Shown here piece after piece: positions 6,921-15,146 of a stretch of DNA of 49,270 nt. The position numbers were made by a program, and so were the translations under genes. Position 1 is the first letter of the stretch; each line of letters opens with the position of its first letter. The notes below the pieces were generated by a model. It saw only the letters and a list, made by a program, of their open reading frames with translations, ran no database searches and had not been told where the DNA came from. Source of the DNA: Bradyrhizobium sp. AS23.2 (lineage in GTDB: Bacteria; Pseudomonadota; Alphaproteobacteria; Rhizobiales; Xanthobacteraceae); the NCBI RefSeq assembly GCF_001908185.1, contig NZ_LGHM01000069.1:1-49270 (forward strand). Direction: 5' to 3'.

Positions 6921-9509
6921 GTGCTGCAAAGCGTAGTCGTTGCCATCGTCAGGGCCTGCACCCGGTTTGCCTCCCTCGTCGTCGTTCTCGGGCTCCTGCT
7001 GGCGGTGGGGGCGGGCTATTACACGTCCAAGCATTTCGCCATCAACACCGACATCAATTCGCTGATTGCCCAGAATCTCGACTGGCGCCAGCGCGACCAG
7101 GAGTTCGACCGCGCCTTCGACCGCGATGCGACGATCACTGCGGTCGTCGAGGCGAGGACGCCGGAGATGGCGACCGCGGCGGCGGACGCGCTCTTTGCCA
7201 AGCTCAAGGACGACAAGGCCAACTTCCAGTCGATGCAGCAGCTCGGCACTGGTGAGTTCTTCGAGAGGAACGGCCTGCTGTTCCTGCCGACCGAGGAGGT
7301 CGCCAAGATCACCGGGCAGTTCGAATCTGCGGCACCCCTGATCGAGATCATGGCGGGTGATCCCTCGATCCGCGGCCTGACCGGCGCGCTGGAGACGGGG
7401 CTTGCCGGCGTCAAGCGTGGCCAGGTGAAGCTCGACAGCACCGAGCGGCCCTTCAACCTGATCTCGAAGACGGTCGAGACCGTCCTCAACAAGGGCAATG
7501 CGAGCTTCTCATGGCGCGAACTCGTCAGTGACGAGCCGCTGTCGGACTCCGACAAGCGCGCCTTCATCGAGTTCAAGCCGATCCTCGACTACAACGCGCT
7601 GCAGCCCGGCAAAGGCGCGACCGACGCGATCCGCAAGGCCGCGGTCGATCTCGACTTTGCGACCAAATACCAGGCGCGGGTGCGGTTGACTGGCCCAGTT
7701 CCGATCGCGAACGAGGAATACGCGACCGTCCAGGAAGGCGCCGTCGTCAACGGCATCGGCACCGTTTTCGTCGTGCTGATCATCCTGTGGCTGGCGCTGC
7801 ATTCGGCGAAGATCATCTTCGCCGTGTTCGTCAATCTCTTCGTTGGGCTCGCGATCACAACGGCCGCCGGCCTGATGATGGTCGGCTCGCTCAATCTCCT
7901 GTCGGTCGCATTCGCGGTGCTGTTCGTCGGCCTCGGCGTCGATTTCGGCATTCAGTACAGCGTCCGCTACCGCTCGGAGCGCTACAAGGTCAACGATCTC
8001 TCGAGCGCGCTGGTGCTGGCGGCGAAGCGCTCGGCGGTGCCGCTGTCGCTGGCGGCGATGGCAACCGCGGCCGGCTTCCTCTGCTTCATGCCGACGGACT
8101 ACAAGGGCATCTCAGAGCTCGGCCAGATTGCCGGCGTCGGCATGCTGGTGGCCTTCCTCTCCAGCATCACCATTCTCCCGGCGCTGCTGAAGTTGTTGAA
8201 CCCGCCCGGCGAGAAGGAGCCGGTCGGATATGCCTTCCTGGCGCCGCTCGATTACTTCCTGGAGAAGCACCGCGTGGTGATCGTCGGTGGCACGCTGCTG
8301 CTGGCGCTCGCCGGCCTGCCGCTGCTCTACTTCATGAAGTTCGACTTCAACCCGATGAATCTGCGGAACCCGAACGCTGAGTCGATCGCGACCTTCCTCG
8401 ATCTCCGCAAGGATCCGAACACCGGCGCCAATGCCATCAACGTCATGACCAAGTCCGAGGAGCAGGCGAGGCAGGTCGAGGCGAAGCTGGAGAAAGTGCC
8501 GGAGGTGCTGCGGGTGATGTCGCTCGACAGCTTCGTGCCGCAGGATCAGGAGCCGAAGCTGAAGCTGATTGCGCAGGGCGCCAAGGTGCTGAACCCCGCG
8601 CTCAATCCCGACCAGATCGACGCGGCGCCGACGGATCAGGAAAACATCGAGGCGCTGAAATCCTCGGTCGACACTCTGCGCCGGACTGCGGGCGATGCGA
8701 AGGGAGGTGGCGCGGACGCCTCGCGGCGGCTGGCCAATGCGCTCGAGAAGCTCGCCAGTGGCGACGAGGCCACGCGCAACAAGGCGCAGGATGTGTTCGT
8801 CACGCCGATGAAGATCGTGTTCGACCAGCTCAGGAACGCGATGAAGGCCGAGACGGTCACCCTGAAGTCGCTGCCGACGGATCTCGTCAGCGCCTGGAAG
8901 AGCAAGGACGGCATCATCCGCGTCGAGGCGCTGCCGAAGGGCGACCCCAACGACAACGACACGCTGCGCAAGTTTGCGGCGGCGGTGCTCAATGCCGAGC
9001 CGACCGCGATCGGCGGGCCGGTCTCGATCCTGAAATCCGGCGATACCGTGGTGAGGGCGTTCATCCATGCCGGCATCTATGCGCTGCTGGTGATCGGCCT
9101 GTTGCTGTGGATCACGCTGCGGCGGTTCGTGGACGTGCTGATGACGCTGGTCCCGCTTCTGGTCGCTGGCGCGGTGACGCTCGAGATCTGCGTGTTGATC
9201 GGCCTGCCGCTCAACTTCGCCAACATCGTCGCATTCCCGCTACTGCTCGGCGTCGGCGTCGCCTTCAAGATCTATTATGTCGTGGCCTGGCGCTCGGGCA
9301 GGACAAATCTGCTCCAGACCAGCCTGACGCGCGCGATCTTTTTCAGCGCACTGACGACGGCGACCGCGTTCGGCAGCCTGTGGCTGTCGAGCCATCCGGG
9401 CACGTCCAGCATGGGCAAGTTGCTAGCACTCTCGCTGGTGACGACGCTTGCCGCCGTGCTGCTGTTCCAGCCGGCCCTAATGGGCAAACCCCGCAATCTC
9501 AGGGAGTAG
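6921..9509 (+). CDS. hpnN: HpnN, RND/MMPL-family hopanoid transporter
   Basis: HpnN moves hopanoids from the inner to the outer membrane. The 862-aa protein has the RND layout: an N-terminal helix (about residues 15-33), a large periplasmic loop, a block of five or six helices (about 270-425) including the GLGVDFGIQYSVRYR stretch typical of MMPL/SSD transporters, a helix near 445-465, a second periplasmic loop, and a closing helix block (about 715-855). The start is GTG 6921 after AGAAAG; nearby ATGs are out of frame. hpnO downstream and hpnH upstream fix the identity within the wider RND family. The 3' end meets the opposing DUF2147 gene tail to tail. Confidence 0.92.
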   Translation: MLQSVVVAIVRACTRFASLVVVLGLLLAVGAGYYTSKHFAINTDINSLIAQNLDWRQRDQEFDRAFDRDATITAVVEARTPEMATAAADALFAKLKDDKANFQSMQQLGTGEFFERNGLLFLPTEEVAKITGQFESAAPLIEIMAGDPSIRGLTGALETGLAGVKRGQVKLDSTERPFNLISKTVETVLNKGNASFSWRELVSDEPLSDSDKRAFIEFKPILDYNALQPGKGATDAIRKAAVDLDFATKYQARVRLTGPVPIANEEYATVQEGAVVNGIGTVFVVLIILWLALHSAKIIFAVFVNLFVGLAITTAAGLMMVGSLNLLSVAFAVLFVGLGVDFGIQYSVRYRSERYKVNDLSSALVLAAKRSAVPLSLAAMATAAGFLCFMPTDYKGISELGQIAGVGMLVAFLSSITILPALLKLLNPPGEKEPVGYAFLAPLDYFLEKHRVVIVGGTLLLALAGLPLLYFMKFDFNPMNLRNPNAESIATFLDLRKDPNTGANAINVMTKSEEQARQVEAKLEKVPEVLRVMSLDSFVPQDQEPKLKLIAQGAKVLNPALNPDQIDAAPTDQENIEALKSSVDTLRRTAGDAKGGGADASRRLANALEKLASGDEATRNKAQDVFVTPMKIVFDQLRNAMKAETVTLKSLPTDLVSAWKSKDGIIRVEALPKGDPNDNDTLRKFAAAVLNAEPTAIGGPVSILKSGDTVVRAFIHAGIYALLVIGLLLWITLRRFVDVLMTLVPLLVAGAVTLEICVLIGLPLNFANIVAFPLLLGVGVAFKIYYVVAWRSGRTNLLQTSLTRAIFFSALTTATAFGSLWLSSHPGTSSMGKLLALSLVTTLAAVLLFQPALMGKPRNLRE

Positions 9510-10095
9510 GCAGATGTCGCCGACGGGGTCGGCGGCGCCCTTCTGACCGGGCTTGGTTGCGCCGGCGGCCTTCGGGGCTGCGGGCGCAGGCGCGGTGGCG
9601 CCCGTCGTGCCTGGCTTTCGGCGCTGCGCCGGTCGACTTCGGCGCGCCCTTGGCCATGGCGGGGCTTGCCGGGATCGGCGGGCCAACGCGGGTCCAGGTC
9701 TCGCCACCGCAGAGGAAGCCCATCACGCAGCCCTTGATTTCGAGCTGGTCGGCGCCAGCCGGCGTGATGGTTGCGCTGTAGAGCTGACCGTCCTTCGCGT
9801 TGTAGACCTGTCCTTCCCACAGATCGACGCCGGGCTTCTTCTTCATGTCGATCAGGGTCGGCATGCCGAGCGTCGGCCTGTTCTTTTTTGACGCATCCGG
9901 ATTGTACTCGTCGCGTCCGCCGGGCTCCTTTTCCCAGGAAACTGCGCCCCAGATGCTGCCATTGCACTGGGCGACACGGATGTTGGCGACGCCGTCGGCG
10001 ACCCGCCAGTCGCCGGTGGGATCGGCGGCGAGCGCCGGAGTCAGGCAGGTGTAACCGCCAGCCAGTATTATTCCGGTGTAAAGGGCTAAACGCAT
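9499..10095 (-). CDS. DUF2147-family secreted protein with an apparent frameshift near its C-terminus
   Basis: From ATG 10095 (AAGGA seven bases upstream) the protein opens with a signal peptide, MRLALYTGIILAGG through PALAA, and a DUF2147 domain (about residues 25-145) with the family's DPTGDWRV start and the KGCVMGFLCGGETW region. DUF2147 proteins are small periplasmic or outer-envelope proteins of unclear function. After about residue 160 this frame becomes Arg/His-rich nonsense. The next frame instead gives a sensible Ala/Pro/Lys tail ending DICLLPEIAGFAH at 9477. I infer a net frameshift at about 9610-9620, inside low-complexity sequence. The restored gene would span 9477-10095 and overlap the hpnN stop. 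The globular domain is intact, so function may survive. Confidence 0.75.
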   Translation of the reverse strand: MRLALYTGIILAGGYTCLTPALAADPTGDWRVADGVANIRVAQCNGSIWGAVSWEKEPGGRDEYNPDASKKNRPTLGMPTLIDMKKKPGVDLWEGQVYNAKDGQLYSATITPAGADQLEIKGCVMGFLCGGETWTRVGPPIPASPAMAKGAPKSTGAAPKARHDGRHRACARSPEGRRRNQARSEGRRRPRRRHLPTP

Positions 10096-10236
10096 GATAG
10101 TTCCTTGGCAGTGCAACATGGTCTAAAGCTGTGCTTGCGAAGATGGTCCGAAAAAGGGCAAAAGGCCGCACAGACCGTTTTCAGTAACGGTCCGTTTTCA
10201 GTTGACGAGACGGCCCTCAACCGAAGTATGTAGCGG

Positions 10237-11628
10237 ATGCACAGCCTAAATCCAGACATGTCTCAGCTGTTCGCGGACCGTCAGGCCCAGCGCAGCGCCC
10301 TGCATAATCGGTATCTGAACGAACAGTTCGTTCGGGTTCTCAAGACGATTGGCTACGATGTCGGCTTCCAGAAGGGCCAGGGGCAGTACCTCTACGACCG
10401 TGACGGCGCGCGCTATCTCGACCTCTTGTCCGGCTATGGCGTGTTTGCGATCGGGCGCAATCATCCGGTGATGCGCGAGGCGCTCAAGAGCGTGCTCGAT
10501 GCCGACCTTCCCAATCTCGTTCAGTTTGACGTCTCGACGCTCGCCGGCGTGCTCGCCGAGCGGCTCTTGAAATATGTTCCCTATCTCGACAAGGCGTTCT
10601 TCGCCAACTCCGGCGCCGAATGCGTCGAGGCCGCGATCAAGTTCGCCCGCGGTGCCACCGGTCGCCCGGGCATCGTCTATTGTGCCCACGGCTATCACGG
10701 TCTGACCTATGGCGCGCTGTCGCTGACGGGTGATTCGAACTTCCGCACCGGCTTCGAGCCGCTGCTGCCGGGCTGCACCTCGATTCCGTTCAATGATCTT
10801 GCCGCGCTCGAAAAAGCGCTGGCCTCGCGTGAGGTCGCGGCCTTCGTCGTCGAGCCGATCCAGGGTAAGGGCGTCAACATGCCCACGGACGAGTTCCTGC
10901 CCGGCGCGGCCGCGCTCTGCAAGAAATACGGTACGCTGTTCGTCGCCGACGAGATCCAGACCGGCATGGGCCGCACCGGCCGCTTCCTCGCGGTCGAGCA
11001 CTGGAACGTCGAGCCCGACATGGTGTTGCTGTCGAAGTCGCTGTCCGGCGGCCACGTGCCGGTCGGCGCCGTGCTGACGCGCAAGGGCATCTTCGACAAG
11101 ATATTCAACCAGATGGACCGTGCGGTGGTGCACGGCTCCACCTTCTCCAAGAACGATCTCGCGATGGCCGCCGGCATCGCCACGCTGGACGTGATGGAGT
11201 CCGAGAAGCTGATCGAGTCCGCCGCCAAGCGCGGCGCCGAGCTGCGCCTGGCGCTGACGCGCATGGTGCCCGGCTACGAGCTTATGAAGGAAGTGCGCGG
11301 TAAGGGCCTGATGATCGGCATCGAGTTCGGCCCGCCGAAGTCGCTGCGCCTTCGGGCCTCCTGGAACGTGCTGGAGACCGCCAACAAGGGCCTGTTCTGC
11401 CAGCTCATCACCGTGCCGCTGTTCAAGGATCACAAGATCCTGACCCAGGTCGCCGGTCACGGCAGCCACACCATCAAGCTTCTGCCGCCGCTCACCATCA
11501 CCGAAGAAGACTGCAGCTGGATCGAGCGCGCCTTCGACGAAGTCATCGCCGGCAGCCACAAGGTCCCCGGCGCGATCTGGTCGCTCGGCAAGACGCTGGT
11601 GGACAATGCGGTAAGGCGGTCGGCGTAG
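10237..11628 (+). CDS. hpnO: HpnO, class III PLP aminotransferase making aminobacteriohopanetriol
   Basis: HpnO converts the bacteriohopane ribosyl/tetrol intermediate to 35-aminobacteriohopanetriol. The 463-aa protein has class III (ornithine/acetylornithine-type) features: the NSGAE phosphate-binding motif, ADEIQTGMGRTG around the PLP-contacting Asp, and the Schiff-base lysine K267 in LLSKSLSGG. Family members outside hopanoid loci have ornithine- or aminobutyrate-type roles; the position right after hpnN supports HpnO. Start ATG 10237; an in-frame ATG at 10258 is an alternative. It converges on higA with only nine bases between, and I see no terminator there. Confidence 0.88.
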   Translation: MHSLNPDMSQLFADRQAQRSALHNRYLNEQFVRVLKTIGYDVGFQKGQGQYLYDRDGARYLDLLSGYGVFAIGRNHPVMREALKSVLDADLPNLVQFDVSTLAGVLAERLLKYVPYLDKAFFANSGAECVEAAIKFARGATGRPGIVYCAHGYHGLTYGALSLTGDSNFRTGFEPLLPGCTSIPFNDLAALEKALASREVAAFVVEPIQGKGVNMPTDEFLPGAAALCKKYGTLFVADEIQTGMGRTGRFLAVEHWNVEPDMVLLSKSLSGGHVPVGAVLTRKGIFDKIFNQMDRAVVHGSTFSKNDLAMAAGIATLDVMESEKLIESAAKRGAELRLALTRMVPGYELMKEVRGKGLMIGIEFGPPKSLRLRASWNVLETANKGLFCQLITVPLFKDHKILTQVAGHGSHTIKLLPPLTITEEDCSWIERAFDEVIAGSHKVPGAIWSLGKTLVDNAVRRSA

Positions 11629-11637
11629 GCCGATCGC

Positions 11638-11943
11638 TCAGGCCGCCTTCGGCTTGTTCACGGTCTCGATGCGATCGAGCGCCTTGCCGAGATCGCGTTT
11701 GGCGATCTGGATGTCATAATCGTTCTGAAGATTGAGCCAAAGCTCTGCCGTCGTGCCGAGCGCCTTGGCGAGCCGAAGTGCAGTGTCGGCGGTGATCCCG
11801 GTCTGCTCACTCGCAATCCGCTCAATACGCGTGCGCGGCAGGCTGCATGCCTTGGCGAGAGCGCCAGCGGACACGCCCAGTGGGATCAGAAATTCTTCCC
11901 GCAGAACTTCGCCAGGATGCATGGGCTTGAGTTTCTTTGCCAT
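11638..11943 (-). CDS. higA: HigA-type XRE-family antitoxin
   Basis: This 101-aa protein starts MAKKLKPMHPGEVLREEFL, the classic HigA/VapI opening. Its helix-turn-helix spans about residues 22-70 (LAKACSLPRTRIERI, then GITADTALRLAKALG). The C-terminal WLNLQNDYDI segment is also typical. HigA neutralises the HigB toxin and represses its own promoter. It lies 12 bases after the higB remnant. The gene is intact although its toxin is broken, so it is probably an orphan DNA-binding regulator. Confidence 0.9.
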   Translation of the reverse strand: MAKKLKPMHPGEVLREEFLIPLGVSAGALAKACSLPRTRIERIASEQTGITADTALRLAKALGTTAELWLNLQNDYDIQIAKRDLGKALDRIETVNKPKAA

Positions 11944-11955
11944 TGTCGCGCTTTC

Positions 11956-12235
11956 TTAGTGATAGTCCACGATCTCGACCTCGGTGGGCCCTTGCGCGGT
12001 CCAGATGAAGCGCACTCGAAACTGATCGTTGATCCTGATCGAGTGTTGTCCTTGCGATTGCCCACCAAAGCTTCGAGACGTTGCCGGGCGGTGCCCTTAG
12101 ATCGCCAAGTTGGCCTGCGGCGTGCAAATAGCGCAATTTCCGCCGCGCAACCTTGACCAAGTCGGCTGGAAAGCTCTTGGGACTTTCGTCGTTAAAGACT
12201 GCCTCAGTTGTTTTGTCCCGAAAGGTCTTGATCAC
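11956..12235 (-). pseudogene. higB: HigB/RelE-type toxin gene broken by two single-base deletions
   Basis: From GTG 12235 the frame gives a good HigB N-terminus (MIKTFRDKTTEAVF through LRAPPGN). It then loses frame at about 12080 and again at about 12050. Restoring one C in the first site and one G in the second (minus-strand reading) rebuilds the family sequence RLEALVGNRKGQHSIRIN-DQFRVRFIW and the C-terminal EVEIVDYH ending at 11956. HigB toxins are ribosome-dependent mRNA endonucleases. In the uncorrected frame the C-terminal half, which carries the catalytic residues, is nonsense. Sequencing error at both sites is possible but would have to occur twice. Confidence 0.85.
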
Positions 12236-12243
12236 TCAAGTAG

Positions 12244-12262
12244 TGTATCATTATCTGATACA
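12244..12262. promoter_or_regulatory. Palindromic operator 1 upstream of higBA
   Basis: TGTATCA-TTATC-TGATACA is a perfect palindrome with a 5-base spacer, 9 bases upstream of the higB start. It is very probably a HigA-binding site, since HigA represses its own operon at such inverted repeats. Confidence 0.7.
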
Positions 12263-12276
12263 TGCACGCAAGGGCT

Positions 12277-12297
12277 ATGTATCAGTGCATGATACAT
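12277..12297. promoter_or_regulatory. Palindromic operator 2 upstream of higBA
   Basis: ATGTATCA-GTGCA-TGATACAT repeats the half-sites and 5-base spacing of operator 1. The centres are 34 bp apart (12253 and 12287), about three helical turns, which would suit cooperative binding of two HigA dimers. It also abuts the end of the anti-sigma gene at 12307. Confidence 0.7.
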
Positions 12298-12306
12298 CTC
12301 CAGGAC

Positions 12307-13071
12307 CTACCCCTCCACATTCGCCTTCATCGTCGCCTCGAACTTGTCCACGAACTCGGCGAGCTCGTCGGCGCCGATATCGCTGACGGCCCAGAAGTTC
12401 AGGCCGCGATTGCCCCAGCGGCGGCAGTTGAAGCCCTGCATGGTCTCGGTCTTCGGCGCGCGATATTCCGTGCTCGATGTCTGCGCCACGAACAGGTTGA
12501 TCACGTGCTGCCTGCGCTTGTAGACGACCGCGCCGATGGCGCGCGCATCGATATAATCGAGCCGACCGCCGACGAGCGTGAAACCCTGCGCGGTGAGGTC
12601 GATCACGGGCGGGGCCACATCGAGCTTGCCGTTGAACCATGGCTTGACAGTGTGCTGATCGGTCGAGACCACGTCGATGAGATGACCGGCCTGGAGCGAG
12701 CGCAGATGCGCGGAGACGACCTCCGACAGGATGCGCTGCTGGTCGTCCTGACGCAGCACCACAGCCACGACGCCGGAGGCGGCGAGGGCCGAGACCGCCG
12801 AGCCCATCGCAAAGCCGCGCAGCACGGAGCGGCGGGTCGGCTGGCGCTGCGGTTGCGGCAGCGAGGCCTCGATACGGGCACGCAGGCTCGCCGGCGCGGT
12901 GTAGCGCAGGTTGATGTCGGCGAGCACGCGCTGCATGTCGCGTTGTGCCGCGAACTCCGCCGTGCAGGCCGGGCAGCTTGCGATATGCGCTTCGACCTCG
13001 CGCGCGTGGCCAGCATCCAGCTCGCCATCGAGCAGCGCGTGAAGCATGATCTTTGCTTCGTCGCAGGTCAT
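12307..13071 (-). CDS. Anti-sigma factor with zinc-binding (ZAS-type) N-terminus
   Basis: This 254-aa protein starts MTCDEAKIML. It carries H-x3-C-x2-C (HIASCPAC, residues 29-36), the signature of zinc-binding anti-sigma domains that hold ECF sigma factors inactive. A single hydrophobic segment (about residues 85-105, after TRRSVLRG) anchors it in the inner membrane, leaving a C-terminal domain of about 150 residues outside. The start codon overlaps the sigma-factor stop (ATGA, 13068-13071), the standard arrangement for co-translated pairs. The signal it senses is unknown; the upstream cupredoxin and metallophosphoesterase genes suggest an envelope, metal or oxidative cue. Confidence 0.88.
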   Translation of the reverse strand: MTCDEAKIMLHALLDGELDAGHAREVEAHIASCPACTAEFAAQRDMQRVLADINLRYTAPASLRARIEASLPQPQRQPTRRSVLRGFAMGSAVSALAASGVVAVVLRQDDQQRILSEVVSAHLRSLQAGHLIDVVSTDQHTVKPWFNGKLDVAPPVIDLTAQGFTLVGGRLDYIDARAIGAVVYKRRQHVINLFVAQTSSTEYRAPKTETMQGFNCRRWGNRGLNFWAVSDIGADELAEFVDKFEATMKANVEG

Positions 13072-13616
13072 CTCACTTGCTCCTCTTCCGCCGTCCAGGC
13101 CGCACGCAGCATGGCTCGGGCGCGGGCGAGGCGGGACATCACGGTGCCGACGGGCGCACCGACGGTCTCGGCGATTTCACGATAGGACAGGTTGTTGATC
13201 TCCCGCAGCACGAATGTTTCCTTGAACGGTTCGGCGAGCGCATCGATCAGCTTGCGGATCGCGCCGGCATCGCGGCTGCGCAGCACTTCGGTCTCGGGGC
13301 TCGCCTCGCTCTCCTGCCACATCGGCGTCTTTTCGGCGGCGCCGGGCGTGTCCTCGATCGCGCTGTGCGAATGCGCGCGCCGTGCATATTCGGCGTTGCA
13401 GACGTTGCGCAGGATCGCGAACAGCCAGGGCTTCATCGCCGGCCCGCGATAGCTGTCGAAATGCTTCAGCGCGCGCAGGTAGCACTCCTGCACCGCATCC
13501 TCGGCGTCGGAGGCATCGCGCAGCAGATAGCGCGCGAGCGTGTAGACGTCGTCGAGATAGGGCAGTGCCGCCTCGCGGAAGCGCTGCGCCTTCTGCAAAT
13601 CGTCGTTGGCGGGCAT
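13068..13616 (-). CDS. ECF (RpoE-like) sigma factor
   Basis: From ATG 13616 (GAGGAG just upstream) the protein is 182 aa. Region 2 spans about residues 14-80 (VYTLARYLLRDASDAEDAVQE, KPWLFAILRN). Region 4 spans about 120-175, with the helix-turn-helix NNLSYREIAETVGAPVGTV. Region 3 is absent, as in all ECF sigmas. It follows the cupredoxin gene and overlaps the anti-sigma gene, so its expression is probably autoregulated from the promoter upstream of the metallophosphoesterase. The frame continues further upstream but without protein character. Confidence 0.93.
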   Translation of the reverse strand: MPANDDLQKAQRFREAALPYLDDVYTLARYLLRDASDAEDAVQECYLRALKHFDSYRGPAMKPWLFAILRNVCNAEYARRAHSHSAIEDTPGAAEKTPMWQESEASPETEVLRSRDAGAIRKLIDALAEPFKETFVLREINNLSYREIAETVGAPVGTVMSRLARARAMLRAAWTAEEEQVR

Positions 13617-13743
13617 CGCTCCTCGCTTTGCCTCTTGTTCCGTTCGCTGCTTCGTTTCGTCCCTGTGGGTGACTGCAGGTGCACGAGCCCGGCCGGCGTG
13701 GGACCACCGGCCGGGCAAGACGTTGATGCCTTGGTTTGAGACG

Positions 13744-14067
13744 TTACTCAACCTTGATCATCCCCGTCATGTGCGGGTGCAGCGAACAAAAATACTTGTA
13801 GTCGCCCGCATTGGTGAAGGTGAACGAGAACTTGTCGTCGGTGTCCAGGGTCTTGGACCTGAACTTGCCGGCCGAGACGATGGCATGTGGGATGTCGTCC
13901 CGGTTGGTCCAGGTGACGGTGGTGCCGACCTTGACCGTGAGCTCGGGCGGCTGGAAGACGAAGTTGTCGATATGCACTTCCACGTCGTCGGCGCGGGCAG
14001 TTGTTGCGGGCAGCAGGATGGCCGCGGCCACGGCGACACCGAAGTCGCGGCGGTTGAGTGTCTTCAT
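13744..14067 (-). CDS. Exported small cupredoxin (blue copper protein)
   Basis: This 107-aa protein has a Tat-like signal peptide (NRRDFGVAVAAAILLP, cleavage near ARA/DDVEV) and one plastocyanin/pseudoazurin-type domain. The type 1 copper ligands are visible: H61 (DIPHAIV), C94 and H97 (FCSLHPHM) and M100. It probably carries electrons or copper in the periplasm. GGAAG precedes the start. It lies 35 bases after the metallophosphoesterase gene and 127 bases before the sigma-factor gene, on the same strand, so it is likely part of one transcript and of the stress regulon. Confidence 0.9.
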   Translation of the reverse strand: MKTLNRRDFGVAVAAAILLPATTARADDVEVHIDNFVFQPPELTVKVGTTVTWTNRDDIPHAIVSAGKFRSKTLDTDDKFSFTFTNAGDYKYFCSLHPHMTGMIKVE

Positions 14068-14102
14068 TGTCGGCTTCCGTTCAACCTTGAATCGACCCTG
14101 GA

Positions 14103-15047
14103 TCAGCCCTGGAGCGGCGTATCGATGATCGCGAGCCGCTGCTCGTTCTGCTTGAAGTTGATGCTGGCGACGCCGAGCATGGAGCGGAGCTTTGCGTCCT
14201 CGACCTTCATCGGCCCCGGCGAGGGGGCGGTTCCCGGCGCCGGCTGCGGGAAGGCGGTCGAGCGCGCGGTGTGGAAGGTGACGTTGCCCTCGACCTTCTG
14301 CATCACCTGGTGGATGTGGCCGTTCAGCACGGTGACGGAGCCAAAGCCCTTGACGTATTCCAGCGCGCGGCCGCCGTCCTCGGTGCCCCAGCCCCATTCC
14401 GGATAGACGGTCCAGAGCGGGATGTGGGCGAACAGCACGATCGGCGTCGATTTCGACTTGCCGCGGAGATCGTCTTCCAGCCAGGCGAGCTGCTCGGCGC
14501 CGAGATTGCCGAGGCCGCCGGCCTTGAGGTCGACGACGTTGACGAGGCCGACGAAGTGCACGCCGCCGGCGTCGAATGAGTACCAGCCAGCGCCCTTGGT
14601 GCCGCGGCCATAGCGCTCGCGATAGAGCTTCACCTCCTCGTCGAGGAAGTCATGCTCGCCGGGCACGTAGTGCACGTCGAGCTTGCTTTGCGAGATGATG
14701 CGCTCGGCATTGTCGAACTCGGCGACCTTGGACAGATGGGTGATGTCGCCGGTGTGGATCATGAAGGAGGGTTTTGCCGGCAGCGCGTTGATCTTGTTGA
14801 CCGCTTCCTCGAGCGTGCCGAGCGCGTTGGGATTGGCCGGCTTGTCGAAGCCGACATGGCTGTCACTGATCTGGAGGAAGCTCATGCCGGGCGCGGCCGC
14901 GGTCGCGGCTTGCGCGGAATCGATGATGCCGAGCGAGCGCGGCACGCCGCCCGTGATGGTCCAGAGCACCCCGGTGCCGGCCCAGGTCATGCATTCCAGC
15001 ACCTTGCGGCGGCTGACGCCGTCTTCCCCGTGATCGTGTCCGCTCAT
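14103..15047 (-). CDS. Tat-exported calcineurin-like metallophosphoesterase
   Basis: From ATG 15047 (GAGGAGG at good spacing) the protein is 314 aa. It opens with a Tat-type leader (SRRKVLECM then a hydrophobic stretch). The metallophosphatase motifs follow in order: DSHVG, HTGDIT, PGEHD in place of GNHD, FAHIPLW and NGHIHQ. The substrate is unknown; secreted members include phosphodiesterases and phosphatases. It heads the unit that continues into cupredoxin, sigma and anti-sigma genes. A GGGAATAA sequence (minus strand, 15107-15114, 60 bases upstream) is a weak candidate for an ECF -35 element. Confidence 0.88.
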   Translation of the reverse strand: MSGHDHGEDGVSRRKVLECMTWAGTGVLWTITGGVPRSLGIIDSAQAATAAAPGMSFLQISDSHVGFDKPANPNALGTLEEAVNKINALPAKPSFMIHTGDITHLSKVAEFDNAERIISQSKLDVHYVPGEHDFLDEEVKLYRERYGRGTKGAGWYSFDAGGVHFVGLVNVVDLKAGGLGNLGAEQLAWLEDDLRGKSKSTPIVLFAHIPLWTVYPEWGWGTEDGGRALEYVKGFGSVTVLNGHIHQVMQKVEGNVTFHTARSTAFPQPAPGTAPSPGPMKVEDAKLRSMLGVASINFKQNEQRLAIIDTPLQG

Positions 15048-15146
15048 CACACGCCTCCTCTCGCCCGGAATTGGGCTTCGGGGAGGTGATTGGGCGAGGG
15101 AGGGACTTATTCCCGGACGCGATGACGATTTCGTGAGCTGGGTCTC

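Noticed and set aside
10246..11559. A 437-codon minus-strand frame opposite hpnO
   Set aside because: Antisense shadow; hpnO has all catalytic motifs.
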